From the NCBI GenBank assembly GCA_949752745.1, contig OX457024.1, positions 47,682,490 to 47,746,489 on the forward strand: a DNA stretch of 64,000 nucleotides. Direction: 5' to 3'. The notes beneath the pieces are model-generated. The model worked only from the letters and a program-made list of their open reading frames with translations, was not told the DNA's origin and made no database searches. This stretch comes from Protula sp. h YS-2021 (taxonomy: Eukaryota; Annelida; Polychaeta; Sabellida; Serpulidae). Position 1 is the stretch's first letter, and each line of letters opens with the position of its first letter. A program made the position numbers and the translations under genes. Of this stretch, positions 42,516-53,793 are shown in pieces.

Positions 42516-43339
42516 CCCGTACAGAGAAGTAACCGATATTCAATCCATAAATTACCCATATTATGGCCGTAAAATGAAGTTTATGGCTCATTTAGACCCA
42601 GACATGTGAATTAGACCAATAATCCGGCAAAAATTTCAAAGTTTTGGGTCAAAATTATCACCCATAATTTTAAACCCATAATCCGTGTCATACTTCCATT
42701 TTTACCTATAATATAGAACTTAACGTTTTCTTTCTGAATTAAAGTAACTTCACAAAAAATAAATTAATGGAATCATTAGTACAGTTAGATATGGTCGTGA
42801 ATAATGGATATCCCCAGATAACATTTTTCAGCATAATTGAAGTTAAAGGCCGAACTCATTCATTTTGTTATTATTATGTATTGCTTCCAATCGTCGGGTT
42901 GTTGCTCGAAATGGAAATTTTAAGAATTCTTGCAACCCCCCCTCCCACCCCCTCCCCGTCTCTTTTTCTTTTCTTTATTACTACTATTTACAACCATAGC
43001 AAGTAGGAAGTCGTCGTGGCCAAGTGGTTAACGCGGTTGACTGGAAATCAGATTTATGGTTCGAATCCCAACAACACCCGTATTTTGTTTCTAAAGGACA
43101 GCTGAAATATGGGTCAAAATATCACCTTCATGTGAAATTCTGGTGTTAAATTTTGGGTTATTTTTATGACCATAACGGGAAGATTATGGGTCTTAACTAA
43201 TATTTTGGGTCTTGACTTGAAATACTGGTGTTAAATTCAGGTCATTCTTATGGCCATAACGGCACATTAGGGGCCATAATAGTGGGGGGAAATACAGTCA
43301 TAGTCTGGGTCACAATATGGGTCTGTTTTTTCGTACGGG
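42516..43339. mobile_element. 824 bp MITE-like element
   Basis: The unit sequence GATCTAAGACAGCTC is split here, so the inserted DNA can be bounded by comparison with the other units. The ends read CCCGTAC and GTACGGG, a perfect 7 bp terminal inverted repeat, with a possible 2 bp AA target duplication. The interior has many short motifs such as CCCATAAT, TATGGCC and ATGGGTC in both orientations. No transposase frame is present, so it is non-autonomous. The superfamily was not assigned. Confidence 0.7.
43010..43076 (+). tRNA. tRNA-Ser-like sequence (SINE head or pseudogene)
   Basis: The A-box TGGCCAAGTGG and B-box GGTTCGAATCC are present at tRNA spacing, with an anticodon loop CTGGAAA (GGA, Ser) on a 4 bp stem. 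The long variable arm of tRNA-Ser is missing and the 3' acceptor strand pairs poorly with GTCGTCG, so this is not a functional tRNA. It is more likely the head of a tRNA-derived SINE inserted inside the MITE-like element. Confidence 0.5.
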
Positions 43340-43696
43340 AAGACAGCTCACACCTTAAGTTTGATTAATAAAACTTTAAGAAACTCACAATAAACTATTT
43401 TATCTCTTGCATGGTCTTTGGCTGCTGAGTGTGTAGAACGTTTGGACTGACTTGAGTAATCTTCTGTGTGACACTGTTAATCGGGGTATTTGTTGCTCTT
43501 TGATTTCTGCAGACGTCCTACTACTTTTTTTCAGTTAGAGAAGTTGAAGCGACTTGAGGCGTTGCGTTTGAATCGTTCCATTTCCATAAATTATTATAAA
43601 ATTTAATTAGTTGCTAAAATTTTGCAAGTAACACTTTGACCATGTGATTGAGAAAATAACTGATGTCTTAAACCCGTTTGCTGAACTTTAAATTTA

Positions 43697-43841
43697 TTAA
43701 TCGAACTTACTGTGTGAGCTGTCTTAGATCACTCGCCATTTTTAGGTTTTGGTTATTTATTTAATTATTTTTAGAGTTTGTTACTATATCCTTGCCGATT
43801 AACACTAATTAATATTTTGACCTATATGCCGAAATAGGGCA
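43697..43841 (-). repeat. Inverted patch copied from unit U10
   Basis: About 145 bp read as the reverse complement of 39393-39530. Private variants of U10 are shared, so U10 or a close sibling was the template. The patch replaces the stretch that would complete the 67-codon frame and is flanked by normal plus-orientation unit sequence. Confidence 0.85.
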
Positions 43842-44873
43842 TATTGCTTCTACATGATTTTATATGAATTGCATAAAATTTGGTACAAAGTGTCGACAGA
43901 TGAACAGACAGACGGACAGACCCAGATACAATAGTCCCCGCTCCACGCTAGGCGACGGCATGGGATTAATTAATATTTTCGAAAGAATATTTTTTTCAAT
44001 TCTTAAAATATAAGTGTTAGCAACATTTTCATAAATGAAGCCTCCATTAACTATATAGAGGTTCATTCCAACATCATCTTACATGATATCCACAGGTGCA
44101 TTTTCTCTCTCCAGCAATAAGGAGTGTCTGGCTACCATAGTTTTAGCACAGTGTTGAACCTGAAGAATTATTTAATTCTTGCTGAATTTTCGCGTTCTCT
44201 GTATTAACATATGCGGCTTTCTTCTCGTTTTGCTTAATTTTTCATTTTTGAATTTTATTGATTGTCACTATTTATTCAATTATTTCCTTATTTATATGTT
44301 TATTCACTAATTTTCTAATTCTGTATTCATTAAAATATTTCTTTCTTTTATTTCTTATTTTTTTCAATTATTTATTACTTAACTAATTTATTCATTTATT
44401 TACTTATTTATTTACTATTTACTAAAGTATTTACTTTCTCATTTATTCATTATTTATTTATTGGATAACTTGCAGCTCCGTATGCTGCATGCAATTTCTT
44501 TTGTCGTGGTGCAGGCCGATTTCCCAGTTCTTTGGTCCACTGACCAGTGGCTGCAAAATTTCGGAGCCGCTTGTGCCATTCGGCATCCAGCGTTGCTTTA
44601 TGTGATTTCTTCGGAGCGTCCGACATTCTTCTTAGTCTACAAAATATACGGTGATATCATAAGTAATAAAGAACGAACAGGGGGAAAGCCCTGTAGATTT
44701 ATTTCATTCTCTGTAATACAGCAGACCCCCCTAACCACACCTACGAGAGAGGCCTCAACCTCGACCATAAACTGCCCACTCCTATCCTTACCAATTTATG
44801 GACCATAACAAAAACAAAACAAACATATAAGGCATGAAAACAACGTCAACATAACCATGAAAAACAAAGAAAG

Positions 44874-44875
<2 letters not shown>

Positions 44876-44955
<80 letters not shown>

Positions 44956-44988
44956 GAGAGGGTGAGAGAGAGAGATAGAGAGAGAGTT
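44876..44988. repeat. Interrupted (GA)n microsatellite
   Basis: About 110 bp of GA repeats with GACA, GGG and GATA interruptions. Confidence 0.95.
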
Positions 44989-45526
44989 ATTTAATAAAAA
45001 AATGTACAGTGCTCTTAAATATGCTTCTAAATCTGTAGGATAATGTATACAAACTAAAAAATAATGCTAACGCAAGGAAACTGGTTACAACATTTAAGAT
45101 CTCGTACACACCACAATGTGAACAAATGGAATTTCACATCAGCTATAAACCTACAATGACAAGACATAAAGTGAGGTCCGGATGGGATGGGTTATCTCTC
45201 AACCAGCTTGAACTTCATCGCTATCCCAAACACTCGACCTGATATTTTTTTTATTTTCTGTGTAATGCTCTTTGTGAAATTCAAATCTAAATTATCCTTA
45301 AATAGGAAAAGTAAAGGGGGAACTTGATACAAAACAGAACCTTGTGTATTACATTCAAGGTTTAATAGGTTTTAACAGGTTTAACAGGTTTCGCTCGAAA
45401 GCCTGGGATGGATTTCTACGCCGAGTTCACCTGCGACCAGCTGAGCTAAAGTTGGGGAACAACTGTCTTGTAAGAGAGGGAAAGAAGGGAGTAGAAAGGG
45501 GAGGAAATCTTCCTCGTTCATAATGT

Positions 45527-45799
45527 TCTCATCTAAACTTAAACTGAAGAAGATTTTTTAATCTTTGTCACTAAGCACTAAAAGTGCTCACAGTTTTATG
45601 CTTTACAATGCTACAAATAAATATTTTCCTTTGAAAACCTGAAATTATTTTTCATCCTTGCAAAAATTCAATCTGAATACTTCGTCACCCTCCCTGGTTC
45701 GAATCTAGGGAGAGACACACCTGAATCAAAAATGCACCAAAGTAAAAATATTAAAATAATCATTTTATCTGAATTTTACTGAAGTAAACCTGCACACTT
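45527..45799 (+). repeat. Macrosatellite unit U12, left part
   Basis: The last unit begins here with a short deletion (AAACTGAAG joined to AAGATTTTTT). It stops at CTGCACACTT, where unrelated DNA begins. Confidence 0.85.
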
Positions 45800-46467
45800 C
45801 CCGGCATACAAAAGACGTAAAATATGGTCTGAAAAAGGTCTCAATATGGTCACGACGTGATTCAGACCAAATCAAGACATTTAGAAAATCCCAAAAAGGT
45901 CCCATTCTGGTCGCGACGTAATTGAGACCATATATGGATATTCGACAAGTCCAAAAAAGGTCCTATTTTGCTCACATCGTAAAGAGGTCACAAAATAAGC
46001 TCTGCAATCCAATGTTGCCTTCTTTGCTTGTTTCATCCAATAATTAATAAATATTTTCAGTTCTAACGCCAGTTAAAACAAGATTTTAAAAAGTTTCAGA
46101 TCGTAATTGTTTAAAATATGCCAAGTGTTAGTATTTTCAGTTTGGTTAAATATATATTAGCGGGACGACATATATTTGCATATTTTTTATTTTTTTCTTA
46201 TGAATATATTTGAATTATTGGGCAATTTTGATTGAAAGTCAATATTTGATATATAAAATCACGCATAAAGTAAAAAATAAATAATCTTTGGATATATAAT
46301 ATTATTTGTCAAGCATCGATTGGTCTCGATAATGCCTATTTTTTACAATATATAATATATACAAGAGAAAAGTAATAAAACTAAAAATCTATCAAAATAA
46401 CAAAACGCTCGCAAAATATTGGAATGCAAGTGATATTCCGATATATTAATTTTGTACAACAATGGCT

Positions 46468-46485
46468 ATATATATATATATATTG

Positions 46486-46519
<34 letters not shown>
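46468..46519. repeat. (TA)n microsatellite
   Basis: Two TA runs split by TTGGAA, followed by a short (TG)n run. Confidence 0.95.
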
Positions 46520-46523
<4 letters not shown>

Positions 46524-46716
46524 GTGTGTGTGTTTTATAAGTATTATTTTCCGCGGAATCCCAGTAGGTCTCCGAAAAAGGTGTTATCCACAAAAATCCC
46601 AACAGTAGAGGTTAGCTGTTGAGCAACAACGTATCTGTAACAGACATATCTCATCAGAAGCCAGCTGTTTTATAACAACGTTGTCCGGTTGAACACAAGG
46701 CGGTTTAATTATAATC

Positions 46717-47617
46717 ATGGATTCAATTTTTTGCTATATTTTAGAGAAATTAGGATTTAAATATCAATTTAAAAGGTAAGGTTTATTACTGGTTTTATTA
46801 TAAATGATTTGATTTGTTTGCTGATTATGTCGTGTAAAGTGTATTTTGAAATCAGTGCTCTAAATGGACGATAATATGTGATTGTAGGAAAACGGCAAAA
46901 TAAAATATTTCTCTGGCAGTTTTGTTTTACCTGACAGGTTTGTCAACAGTTTTGTCGGACAGTTTTGTTGAAGCGAAGTAAATGGCAAAATTATAATACG
47001 TAGCAACAGCAGTGATATTACCGGTATAAGCCAAATCACTTTTTATATGATGTTCCGAATAAAATGCACAACAATTCTGCGTTTCGATTACAAACTAACC
47101 TAGTATAAAAATAAAAGAAATGGTAGAGAGAGTTCGCCTAAATGTCAAAGTTCTCTTACACCAAAGAGCATGCCATTTTAAAAATTTATAAAAAGTTTTA
47201 GCAAATAGTTTTTAAGTTCCAATTTCTTTTATGTTCCGTGTATGAACTGCTTTTGCTATAATTCTTCTATCGTTTCTTTCATTTGCAGTTGCAGTCGAAA
47301 TTCAAAATTTTTTCGAATTTTATTCGAAACACCCGCAGTGTGATAAGGTTTATTAAGTATATTTCAGGGTTCTCTACGGCTCTCCTGTCTGTCTACGTGG
47401 TGTACTGGGCCTGTCAAATGAAAGTAAGGAGGCTTTGATATCGGTAAATAAAATAACTTTGCGCGATTTGGTATTGATCTGTTGCAATAAACAAAATGTT
47501 GGTGTTAGTATATTCACTCCAATGCCTTATTGCTTAATGGGATTTATGAGAAATTATTCAGTAATAAATTACTCTTATTGGTGTAAATCTGATCACAGAT
47601 TCTGTCGTATTATTTAA
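46717..47617 (+). CDS. Possible two-exon gene, 102 residues, unknown
   Basis: Exon 1 would be 46717-46775 (MDSIFCYILEKLGFKYQFK plus two bases) with donor AG|GTAAGG. Exon 2 would be 47368-47617 after TATTTCAG, preserving the frame exactly and ending at TAA. The product has about nine Cys and moderately hydrophobic stretches, with motifs such as FTPMPYCLMGF. No family was recognised. The in-frame join and good splice signals support it; the short length, AT-rich setting and location inside an apparent insertion argue for caution. It could be a captured or transposon-encoded gene, or chance. Confidence 0.3.
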
Positions 47618-47839
47618 CTGGACTGACAGTGACAAATTACTTAAATTGAATGGTTTTTGTTGTTTATTTAAAGTGAATGTCAAGCGAATTAAATTGAGTA
47701 TATGTATTCAATAATTTATATTTTGCTATACAGTTTCAACGTTCATTTGGGAGAAATAAAGAAATACGTCTGTTTGGAGTACGCACTTCCACAGTGAAAC
47801 AATGAACTCTAAAGATAGTTCGGACCACCAAGAGCCTCC

Positions 47840-47941
47840 TTTGTTGTTCAGCGCGCTTTGTGTGATTCGGCGCGCTTTTTTCACTGCAATTTGTGATTCA
47901 GCGCTTTTCCGCAGCGCACTTCGTGATTTAGTGCGCATTTA
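47840..47941. repeat. Degenerate short tandem repeat
   Basis: Three to four imperfect copies of about 30 bp containing GTGATTCGGCGCGCTTT-like sequence. It is GC-rich compared with its surroundings. Confidence 0.6.
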
Positions 47942-48297
47942 GTAAGACAGTTGCGTGCATTTTTTATGTATTTGCGTGTTAGGGTAAAAGAATAATGATT
48001 CAGGTTAGCTTCAAGGACAAGATTTTTATTGCTAATGCGTTCATTTTATAATGAAGCAATACAATTGTATAGAGCAACAATGTTGTATTTTCTTGTGTTT
48101 AATCTAGTTTGATTCCCAAACAGACGTCATAAAATTGACAGAAGACTCAGAAAAAAATGCGGAATCGACCTTTCCCAGATGTCAGAAATAGGTCCGAAAA
48201 CGACGTCTTTTCACGTCCCACAAAAGACGTCCTTTTTTGTTGCAAAATCGACCTTTTATAGACGTCTTAAAGACGTCATAAAAACGACTGAATACAC

Positions 48298-49427
48298 AGT
48301 CATAGACACACATCTGAACACAAAATTAACAACAATTGAGCAATACATATTACATCTAAATGCTTTACAATGTTACCAATCACTGTATTCCATTGAAAAT
48401 TTAAAATTATTTTTCGTCCTTGAAATTCAATCTCGATGCCACGATCCGCGGTTTGACATCCTCGAGAGACACCCCTGAAAAAAACTGTACAAAAACTGAC
48501 AAGCACTATATCTGAATTTTACTAAAATCAACCTTTAAACGTCCCAAAAGTTGATACGCTCGGTGGACATATCCAATGATTCATTTCCCAAGATTTCAGG
48601 TCAATCGGGCGTACCGTTGGCAAGATATCGGGCCAACACTGACTTTGCGTTGTGACGTCATGTAACGTCACTGGTCGTGCGTCACGTCCCGAAAGTTCAT
48701 ACGTTCGGCGAACCTACCCAATGACCCATCCCGGAAAATTTCAAGTCGGTCGGACATACCGTTCCCAAGCTCTCGTGCTAACAAACTCCATGGCACAACA
48801 AACACACACACAGAGAAAATTCTAAATGAAAATGTCACCCCGTTTAGCGGTGGGGTGGGTGCGAAAACATAATAAGCTGTTCACTACAGGCAACTGGATA
48901 ACGTGCAAACAGACAGACAACTGTTCCATATGACAACTTAATTACACAAAGTTATCTGTTACGCTATTTCGGCATATAGGTCAAAATATTAATCAGTGTT
49001 AATCGGCAAGGAAATGGTAGCAAACACTAAAAATAATTAAATAAATAAACAACACCAAAAAAGGACGATCTAAGACAGCTTACACAGTAAGTTCGGTTAA
49101 TAAAACTTTTAAGAAAGTCACAATAAACTGCTTTATCCCTTTCATGGTCTTTGGCTGCTGAGTGTGTAGAACTTTTGGACTGACTTGAGTAAACTTCTAT
49201 GTGACACAGTTACTCGGGGTGTTTGCCGCTTTTTGATTTCTGCAGACGTCCTACTACTTTCATCAGTAAGAGAAGTTGAAGCGACTAGAGGCGTTGCGTT
49301 TGAATCGTTTGGTTTCTATAAAGTATTATAAAATTTAATTAGTTCCTAAAATTTTGCAAGTAACACTTTGACGATGTGATTGAGAAAATAACTGATGTCT
49401 TAAACCCGTTTGCTGAACTTTATATTT
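48298..49427 (+). repeat. Macrosatellite unit U12, right part (diverged array edge)
   Basis: Resumes the unit after the insertion and runs to GCTGAACTTTATATTT. It is more diverged than interior units: the second CRE palindrome is TAACGTCA, a GGTGGGGTGGG stretch replaces GGGAGAGACAT, and the 67-codon frame is cut off by the array end. Divergence at an array edge fits reduced homogenisation. Confidence 0.85.
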
Positions 49428-49799
49428 AAAGCCGAGTAAGCCGAGTAGTGTTTGGGTTTTGTTGACTGAAGGTTTTATTGGCTGATCAGGCACACGCCGT
49501 GTTATCTATTTACGCAGTGAGAGCTCGCACAAAGCTAAGCCAACTGTGTGTTCTGTGATAAATGCCCCACATATGGCGTTTTAAACAAGAAAACGAAATC
49601 AAAGGAGAAAAAAGTGTCATGCACACGTTTATATCAAGTTCTACCTAAGTCCCACGTTTCGTGGCCCTAGGGCCCGTAGTGTCAGCTGAGCAGATGACAC
49701 AAAAACTCCGTTCACTGTCAAGAACAAAAAAAGATACTAACAGCTGCTCGCACAAATTCAGAAACACCTTGCAAGCCAAAGGCTTGTCAAGCGTTAAAT
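49428..49799. other. Spacer, nothing recognised
   Basis: Non-array sequence of balanced composition begins at GCCGAGTAAGCCGAGTAG. I see no repeat, RNA or clear exon. It could be the 5' UTR or promoter of the candidate gene that follows. Confidence 0.4.
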
Positions 49800-50297
49800 A
49801 TGGATGTAAAGCAAGAAAACGAGATAGTGACTAAACGTAGTAAACCAGGTAGACCAGTAAAATGTTCGGATACAAAACAAAATGGGATGGATAAAGTACA
49901 CCAAATAAAGTAAGTGACTAAGATTAAATAAGTATTTACATTTGAGATAAATCAGACATGAATGTGCGGTTGACATAATTTGTTAATTTGTAATTGGCTA
50001 AATTTTTTAGAAATAAATTGTTATGCAAATAAAACAATAATTTTCTCAGAGACTTATTATACAATTAAATCTGACATGTATTTGAGATAAGTTGAAAATG
50101 TGTAATTGGCTGATTATTTGGACAATGTAATTGGCTATAAATATATCTGCTACGCAATAGTGTTTTTTAGAAATAACAAAATTATTTATTCTTTCCTTTT
50201 TAGAGTATCAATGTTATTAATGTTAGAGAAAGAAATATGTAAGAGAACTCAAAGTGGATGTGTTTTATTTTCTAGAAAATTACGAAATTTATTGTAA
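49800..50297 (+). CDS. Possible small two-exon gene with AT-hook-like motif
   Basis: Exon 1 (49800-49909) starts at ATG and encodes 36 residues including KRSKPGRPVK, close to the AT-hook core (basic residues around GRP), and ends at a good donor AA|GTAAGTG. An acceptor TTTCCTTTTTAG precedes 50204. Joining keeps the frame and reaches TAA at 50297, giving about 68 residues. Further downstream exons are also possible. A 26 bp stretch of exon 2 (TTAATGTTAGAGAAAGAAAT) is repeated near 50312. No family was recognised; the AT-hook reading is a motif resemblance only. Confidence 0.22.
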
Positions 50298-51055
50298 TAA
50301 ATGTTGCTTATTAATGTTAGAGAAAGAAATATGTTTTTGGTAAATAAAGAAGGCATTAAAAATCCCCCGTGTTTGTCTTTCGACGCCCCAGTATTTATCT
50401 TTGGGTTAAACAAACAAAGGATTAGGATCAATTTAATGGACGGGTCCATTTCCAAATCGCGTAAGGTGTGTGACCAAAATGGACGTCCATTTACATCACG
50501 GTCCATTTACATCACCCAACAGCGGCACAATCTGCTGCGTTGTAACACAAAGCGCGGAAAAACCACCACTTGCGAAAACTTGGCTGAGACGTTTCGTACG
50601 TTGCCAAATATTTTCTCATAGGTGGCCACCAGCTTCCTACACTCTCTTGACCAGAAGTTAGGAATGTAACGTTGTTAGCAGACCCGCGGTCAAATTGCCG
50701 TACTGTGGGCGCCTTCCCACCAAAATTAAAAACTGCTCATTTCTCCGTGTGACTTGATCAAAACCCAAAGTTGTAGGTAGCTAAAAGAAGTATGGGGAGC
50801 CCTTTAACATTGGTGAAGTTGGAGATCTGGAAAATACCCTCGTTTCCCATAAAATTGACAATTCTGGTTTACCCACGTGTTGAAGGCACCGCCGCGTTAT
50901 TCACAACCAAAACAGCTAAAACAGTCTAAAAACAGTCAAAATTAGCCGTGTAGCGGTCCGAACTTCTCTGTAGCGTAGCAAAGCCTATGGTTCGACGGAA
51001 GATGTGCGTGAAAGCGGTACGCTAGCGACACAAACAACTAGGCTACTCAGAGTTA
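50298..51055. other. Spacer, nothing recognised
   Basis: Contains a 106-codon plus-strand frame (50301-50621) whose sequence I cannot place and a moderately GC-rich stretch (50680-51000). No repeat structure or splice-framed exon was convincing. Confidence 0.4.
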
Positions 51056-51056
51056 G

Positions 51057-51214
51057 GGACAAATCGTACCCAAGACAAATCGTACCCAGGTCAAATCGTA
51101 CCCAAGACAAATCGTACCCAAGACAAATCGTGCCCAGGACAAATCGTACCTGGGTCAAATCGTACCCAAGACAAATCGTACGCAAGACAAATCGTACGCA
51201 AGACAAATCGTACC
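51057..51214. repeat. 16 bp minisatellite, ten copies
   Basis: Ten direct copies of GACAAATCGTACCCAA, with recurring variants GTCAAATCG and CGTACGCAA. Peptides read from it are artefacts of the repeat. Confidence 0.95.
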
Positions 51215-52573
51215 AAATACTCCGAATAAACAATGCGTGTTGAAGAAATGAAGAAAAATAGAATGTTAATTACATCTTGCGTATTTATTTCTAGTTGTTC
51301 TGATCTACATTCTACCTTTAAAAATACATAAACATACCATGCAGCCATGCAAAGACTAACGGATTACATCACATGTAAATTGTCCAATCCCAATAACACA
51401 ATTTGTTCCATTTCTCAAAAGTTTCTAAGCTGTGTCCAGAATTCCTCCAGCCGATTTCAACAGCTGTGATGACGACACTTCTCCAGCCTCGTAATCATTC
51501 CATAACTTGGCAAGTTTTCCAGAGAATTCTCCAGATTACTTTTTTTGCTGGAGTTGGAGTTTTGATAAGCTTCAGTTCGACTGAGATAAGTCTTGCTTCA
51601 TCTTAAAGTAAACTGACCAGAAAGTAGAAGTGGATATTTCCGTACGCTGCACGATGATTGAATCTTCGGTGCAATATAGTGTAAATAATCATCTCTAAAC
51701 CGTCGCAGTTTGTTCAAATTCAATTCAATTGATCAACGGATTGACAAAAATTAAATAATCATACTGCTGACCTGAACTTAATTGTTGTTTTGGAATTATA
51801 AAGGAAAACTTTTTGGCCAGTCTGCATTCAGTTTGAGTTAACCCCGGAGGGGCACGCACATTTTTACATTTGGTACATCGCAGCACTTGCTGTTTTGAAC
51901 GAATATCCTGTCTGCAGTGCAGACATATTGTTTCATGAATTTTTATCCTTGTCTACTCGTTAGTTGCATAATTCCAAATGAAATCCTTATTTATGGTAAA
52001 CTTGATTATTAATCAAAACCACAATGAAATCTGTTAATATGTACTTTAACGATGACCACTCCGGATTGTCTACTGACCAACGAAAATCCTTAAATTTTTC
52101 GGCTAGCCAATAACTTTGATTTAAATTGTCCAGCCTGTGATGTTTAGTCAACACAGTATTATAAGATTGCAATTGATCATTGCAATTACACTCAAAGCGT
52201 GAGAGCAGGCTATTAAATTGCAATTACATTCAGGGCCTGTTTACAAACACAATTACTCGAACATGTAATTGAACTTTGCATGAAAGGGATCACAGATGAG
52301 TGAGCGACTATAATTGATTAAGTTACAGAGTTTCGGATAATGACGCATTCAGATAAAAGGCCTTTTGATTGAACAAAATGAATGAGAAGAAAAGGCTCTT
52401 TCATATGCAATTTGGTTTCTGTGCATCTCCAGTAATAACTGGCAAATTTAAATACACACCATGGTATGTTTCAAAACCAGTCGATGTGGAAAATTAAAAT
52501 ATTTTTGCACCTGAATAAAATTGGTACGATTTGTCTTGGGTACGACTTGACGGGGGTACGATTTGTCCTGTCC
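51057..52573. mobile_element. Element bounded by inverted arrays of a 16 bp repeat
   Basis: The left boundary is ten direct copies of GACAAATCGTACCCAA (51057-51214). The right boundary (52523-52573) carries about three copies of the reverse complement (GGTACGATTTGTC). Such inverted terminal or subterminal arrays are typical of foldback-like and some MITE elements. The 1.3 kb interior has no recognisable transposase and nothing else I can name. Confidence 0.5.
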
Positions 52574-52793
52574 AAAGTGTTGACACCGCATTTGGCAGAT
52601 CAAACTGTTGCTGCGCCGCTCCCTCTGGATGCAATTACACAGACTTCACCCAATTGATCTTCAAGATTTCCAGCAACTTTCTGCAATGTTCATTCCTTCA
52701 TCGGACCTTTGGAAGGGCCCACAAAAATCAAAAACTTTACTGGTGCTACAAGCTGTGTTTTTTCGCAGGCGTAAGGATGAAAAGTGAACATCG

Positions 52794-52983
52794 GGAGTGG
52801 TATTCTGCTGTCCTTATTTTTAAGGATATCCTTATTTTTAAAAATAAGGATAAAAAAGCTATTCTACTCTATCCTCGAACTTAACAAAGTCTTTTAAAAA
52901 TAAGGATAAAAATAAAGGATGAACCATCTAATCTCAAGAATAAGGACGTCCTTAAATATAAGGACAGAGCAGAATACCACTCC
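52794..52983. mobile_element. 190 bp MITE
   Basis: Terminal inverted repeats of about 35 bp begin GGAGTGGTATTCTGCT at both ends and continue through GTCCTTAT and AAGGA motifs. The subterminal AAGGATATCCTTATT is itself palindromic. ATC flanks both sides and might be a 3 bp target duplication. It has no coding capacity. Confidence 0.75.
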
Positions 52984-53191
52984 GGATCCAAGTACAGGTA
53001 AACATGATGTTACCCATGTACTCCAGTGAAATTCATTCGAAATTTTATTTGAAATTACATTTCAACTGTGTTACGGGCACAGAAAGATAGGATGATACTT
53101 TTCAAAGCATCGGATCGGTCCAACGGCAGCTGCACGGCATTTGTATGAACAAAAAAGGCATTTCATTGCCAAATCAGCCCTCCCCCCCCCC

Positions 53192-53793
53192 CCCAGCAAA
53201 CAACCGACGTCTTTTTTGGTTGAAAAAAGGTTGGATTTTGGTCGCGACGACTTCACAACCATATTCTGAACTATTACCCCAAAACCCGACTTTATTCCGA
53301 CGTCGAGGCGACGTCGGTTTTCTGAGTCATTCCGACGTTGCAAAAACGACCAAAAAGCGATGAACATTATTATCGCTCACCGGAAAAGGAAGTCATTTTG
53401 AAAAAGAGGAAGAAAAAAAACGTAATTTTTACATGAAAATTTTAGAATTTTGATGGCGCGCCGGTATTTTTCTTCCTAGATTGTAAAAATGTACATGGAA
53501 AATGCTTTCGTATGTATTTCACAACAGCAGTTGATTGATTAATTATCTATTAATTATATAACTCTAGTCAGTTTCAGGTCGGAATCCGACGTCGGTTCCA
53601 ATTTCATATACAACCTAAAACCGACTTAATTCCGACGTCGGATTTAGGTCGGAACCCGACGTCATTCTGACGTTGAAAACCCGACGTCGGTTCCATTTCA
53701 TATACAACCAAAACCGGTACGTCAGTCCGACGTCGGAAACGCCGGGTCACGACGTCGACCCGACGTCATTCTGACGTCTTAATGTTTGCTGGG
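53192..53793. mobile_element. 602 bp MITE with GACGTC-rich interior
   Basis: The ends are CCCAGCAAACA and TGTTTGCTGGG, a perfect 11 bp terminal inverted repeat. The subterminal parts contain many ACCGACGTC, TTCCGACGTCG and GGTCGGAA motifs in both orientations. The left end abuts a run of about 13 C, so a target duplication cannot be read. No transposase frame is present. Confidence 0.75.

Larger units (their letters stand above)
41601..45526 (+). repeat. Macrosatellite unit U11 with insertions
   Basis: The start is truncated: the join at GCTCACAATTTTATG skips the last part of U10 and the first part of a unit. A small local duplication follows (AAAAGTCATAGACACA near 41660 and 41790). Twin CRE at 42141/42151. 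The unit is interrupted by an 824 bp element (42516-43339). Its 67-codon frame is cut by an inverted patch at 43697-43841. The 78-codon-type frame spans 44461-44808 and the GA tract 44876-44988. Confidence 0.85.
45800..48297. mobile_element. 2.5 kb insertion in the array
   Basis: Unit sequence stops at CTGCACACTT and resumes at AGTCATAGACACACATC, with about 30 bp of the unit missing. Both ends of the insert are rich in AAAGACGT and GACGTC motifs (45800-45990 and 48120-48297), suggesting a transposable element with degenerate terminal repeats, but no clean terminal inverted repeat or target duplication was found. It contains an AT-rich middle, a (TA)n tract and a possible two-exon gene. Confidence 0.5.

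Noticed and set aside
43010..43076. Functional tRNA-Ser(GGA) gene
   Set aside because: The variable arm is missing and acceptor pairing is poor, so a SINE head or pseudogene is the better reading.
50301..50621. 106-codon plus-strand frame
   Set aside because: It has no recognisable domain, no convincing splice context and mixed composition; kept only as a note in the spacer.
51004..51348. Frames over the 16 bp array
   Set aside because: They are repeat artefacts with no splice or codon support.
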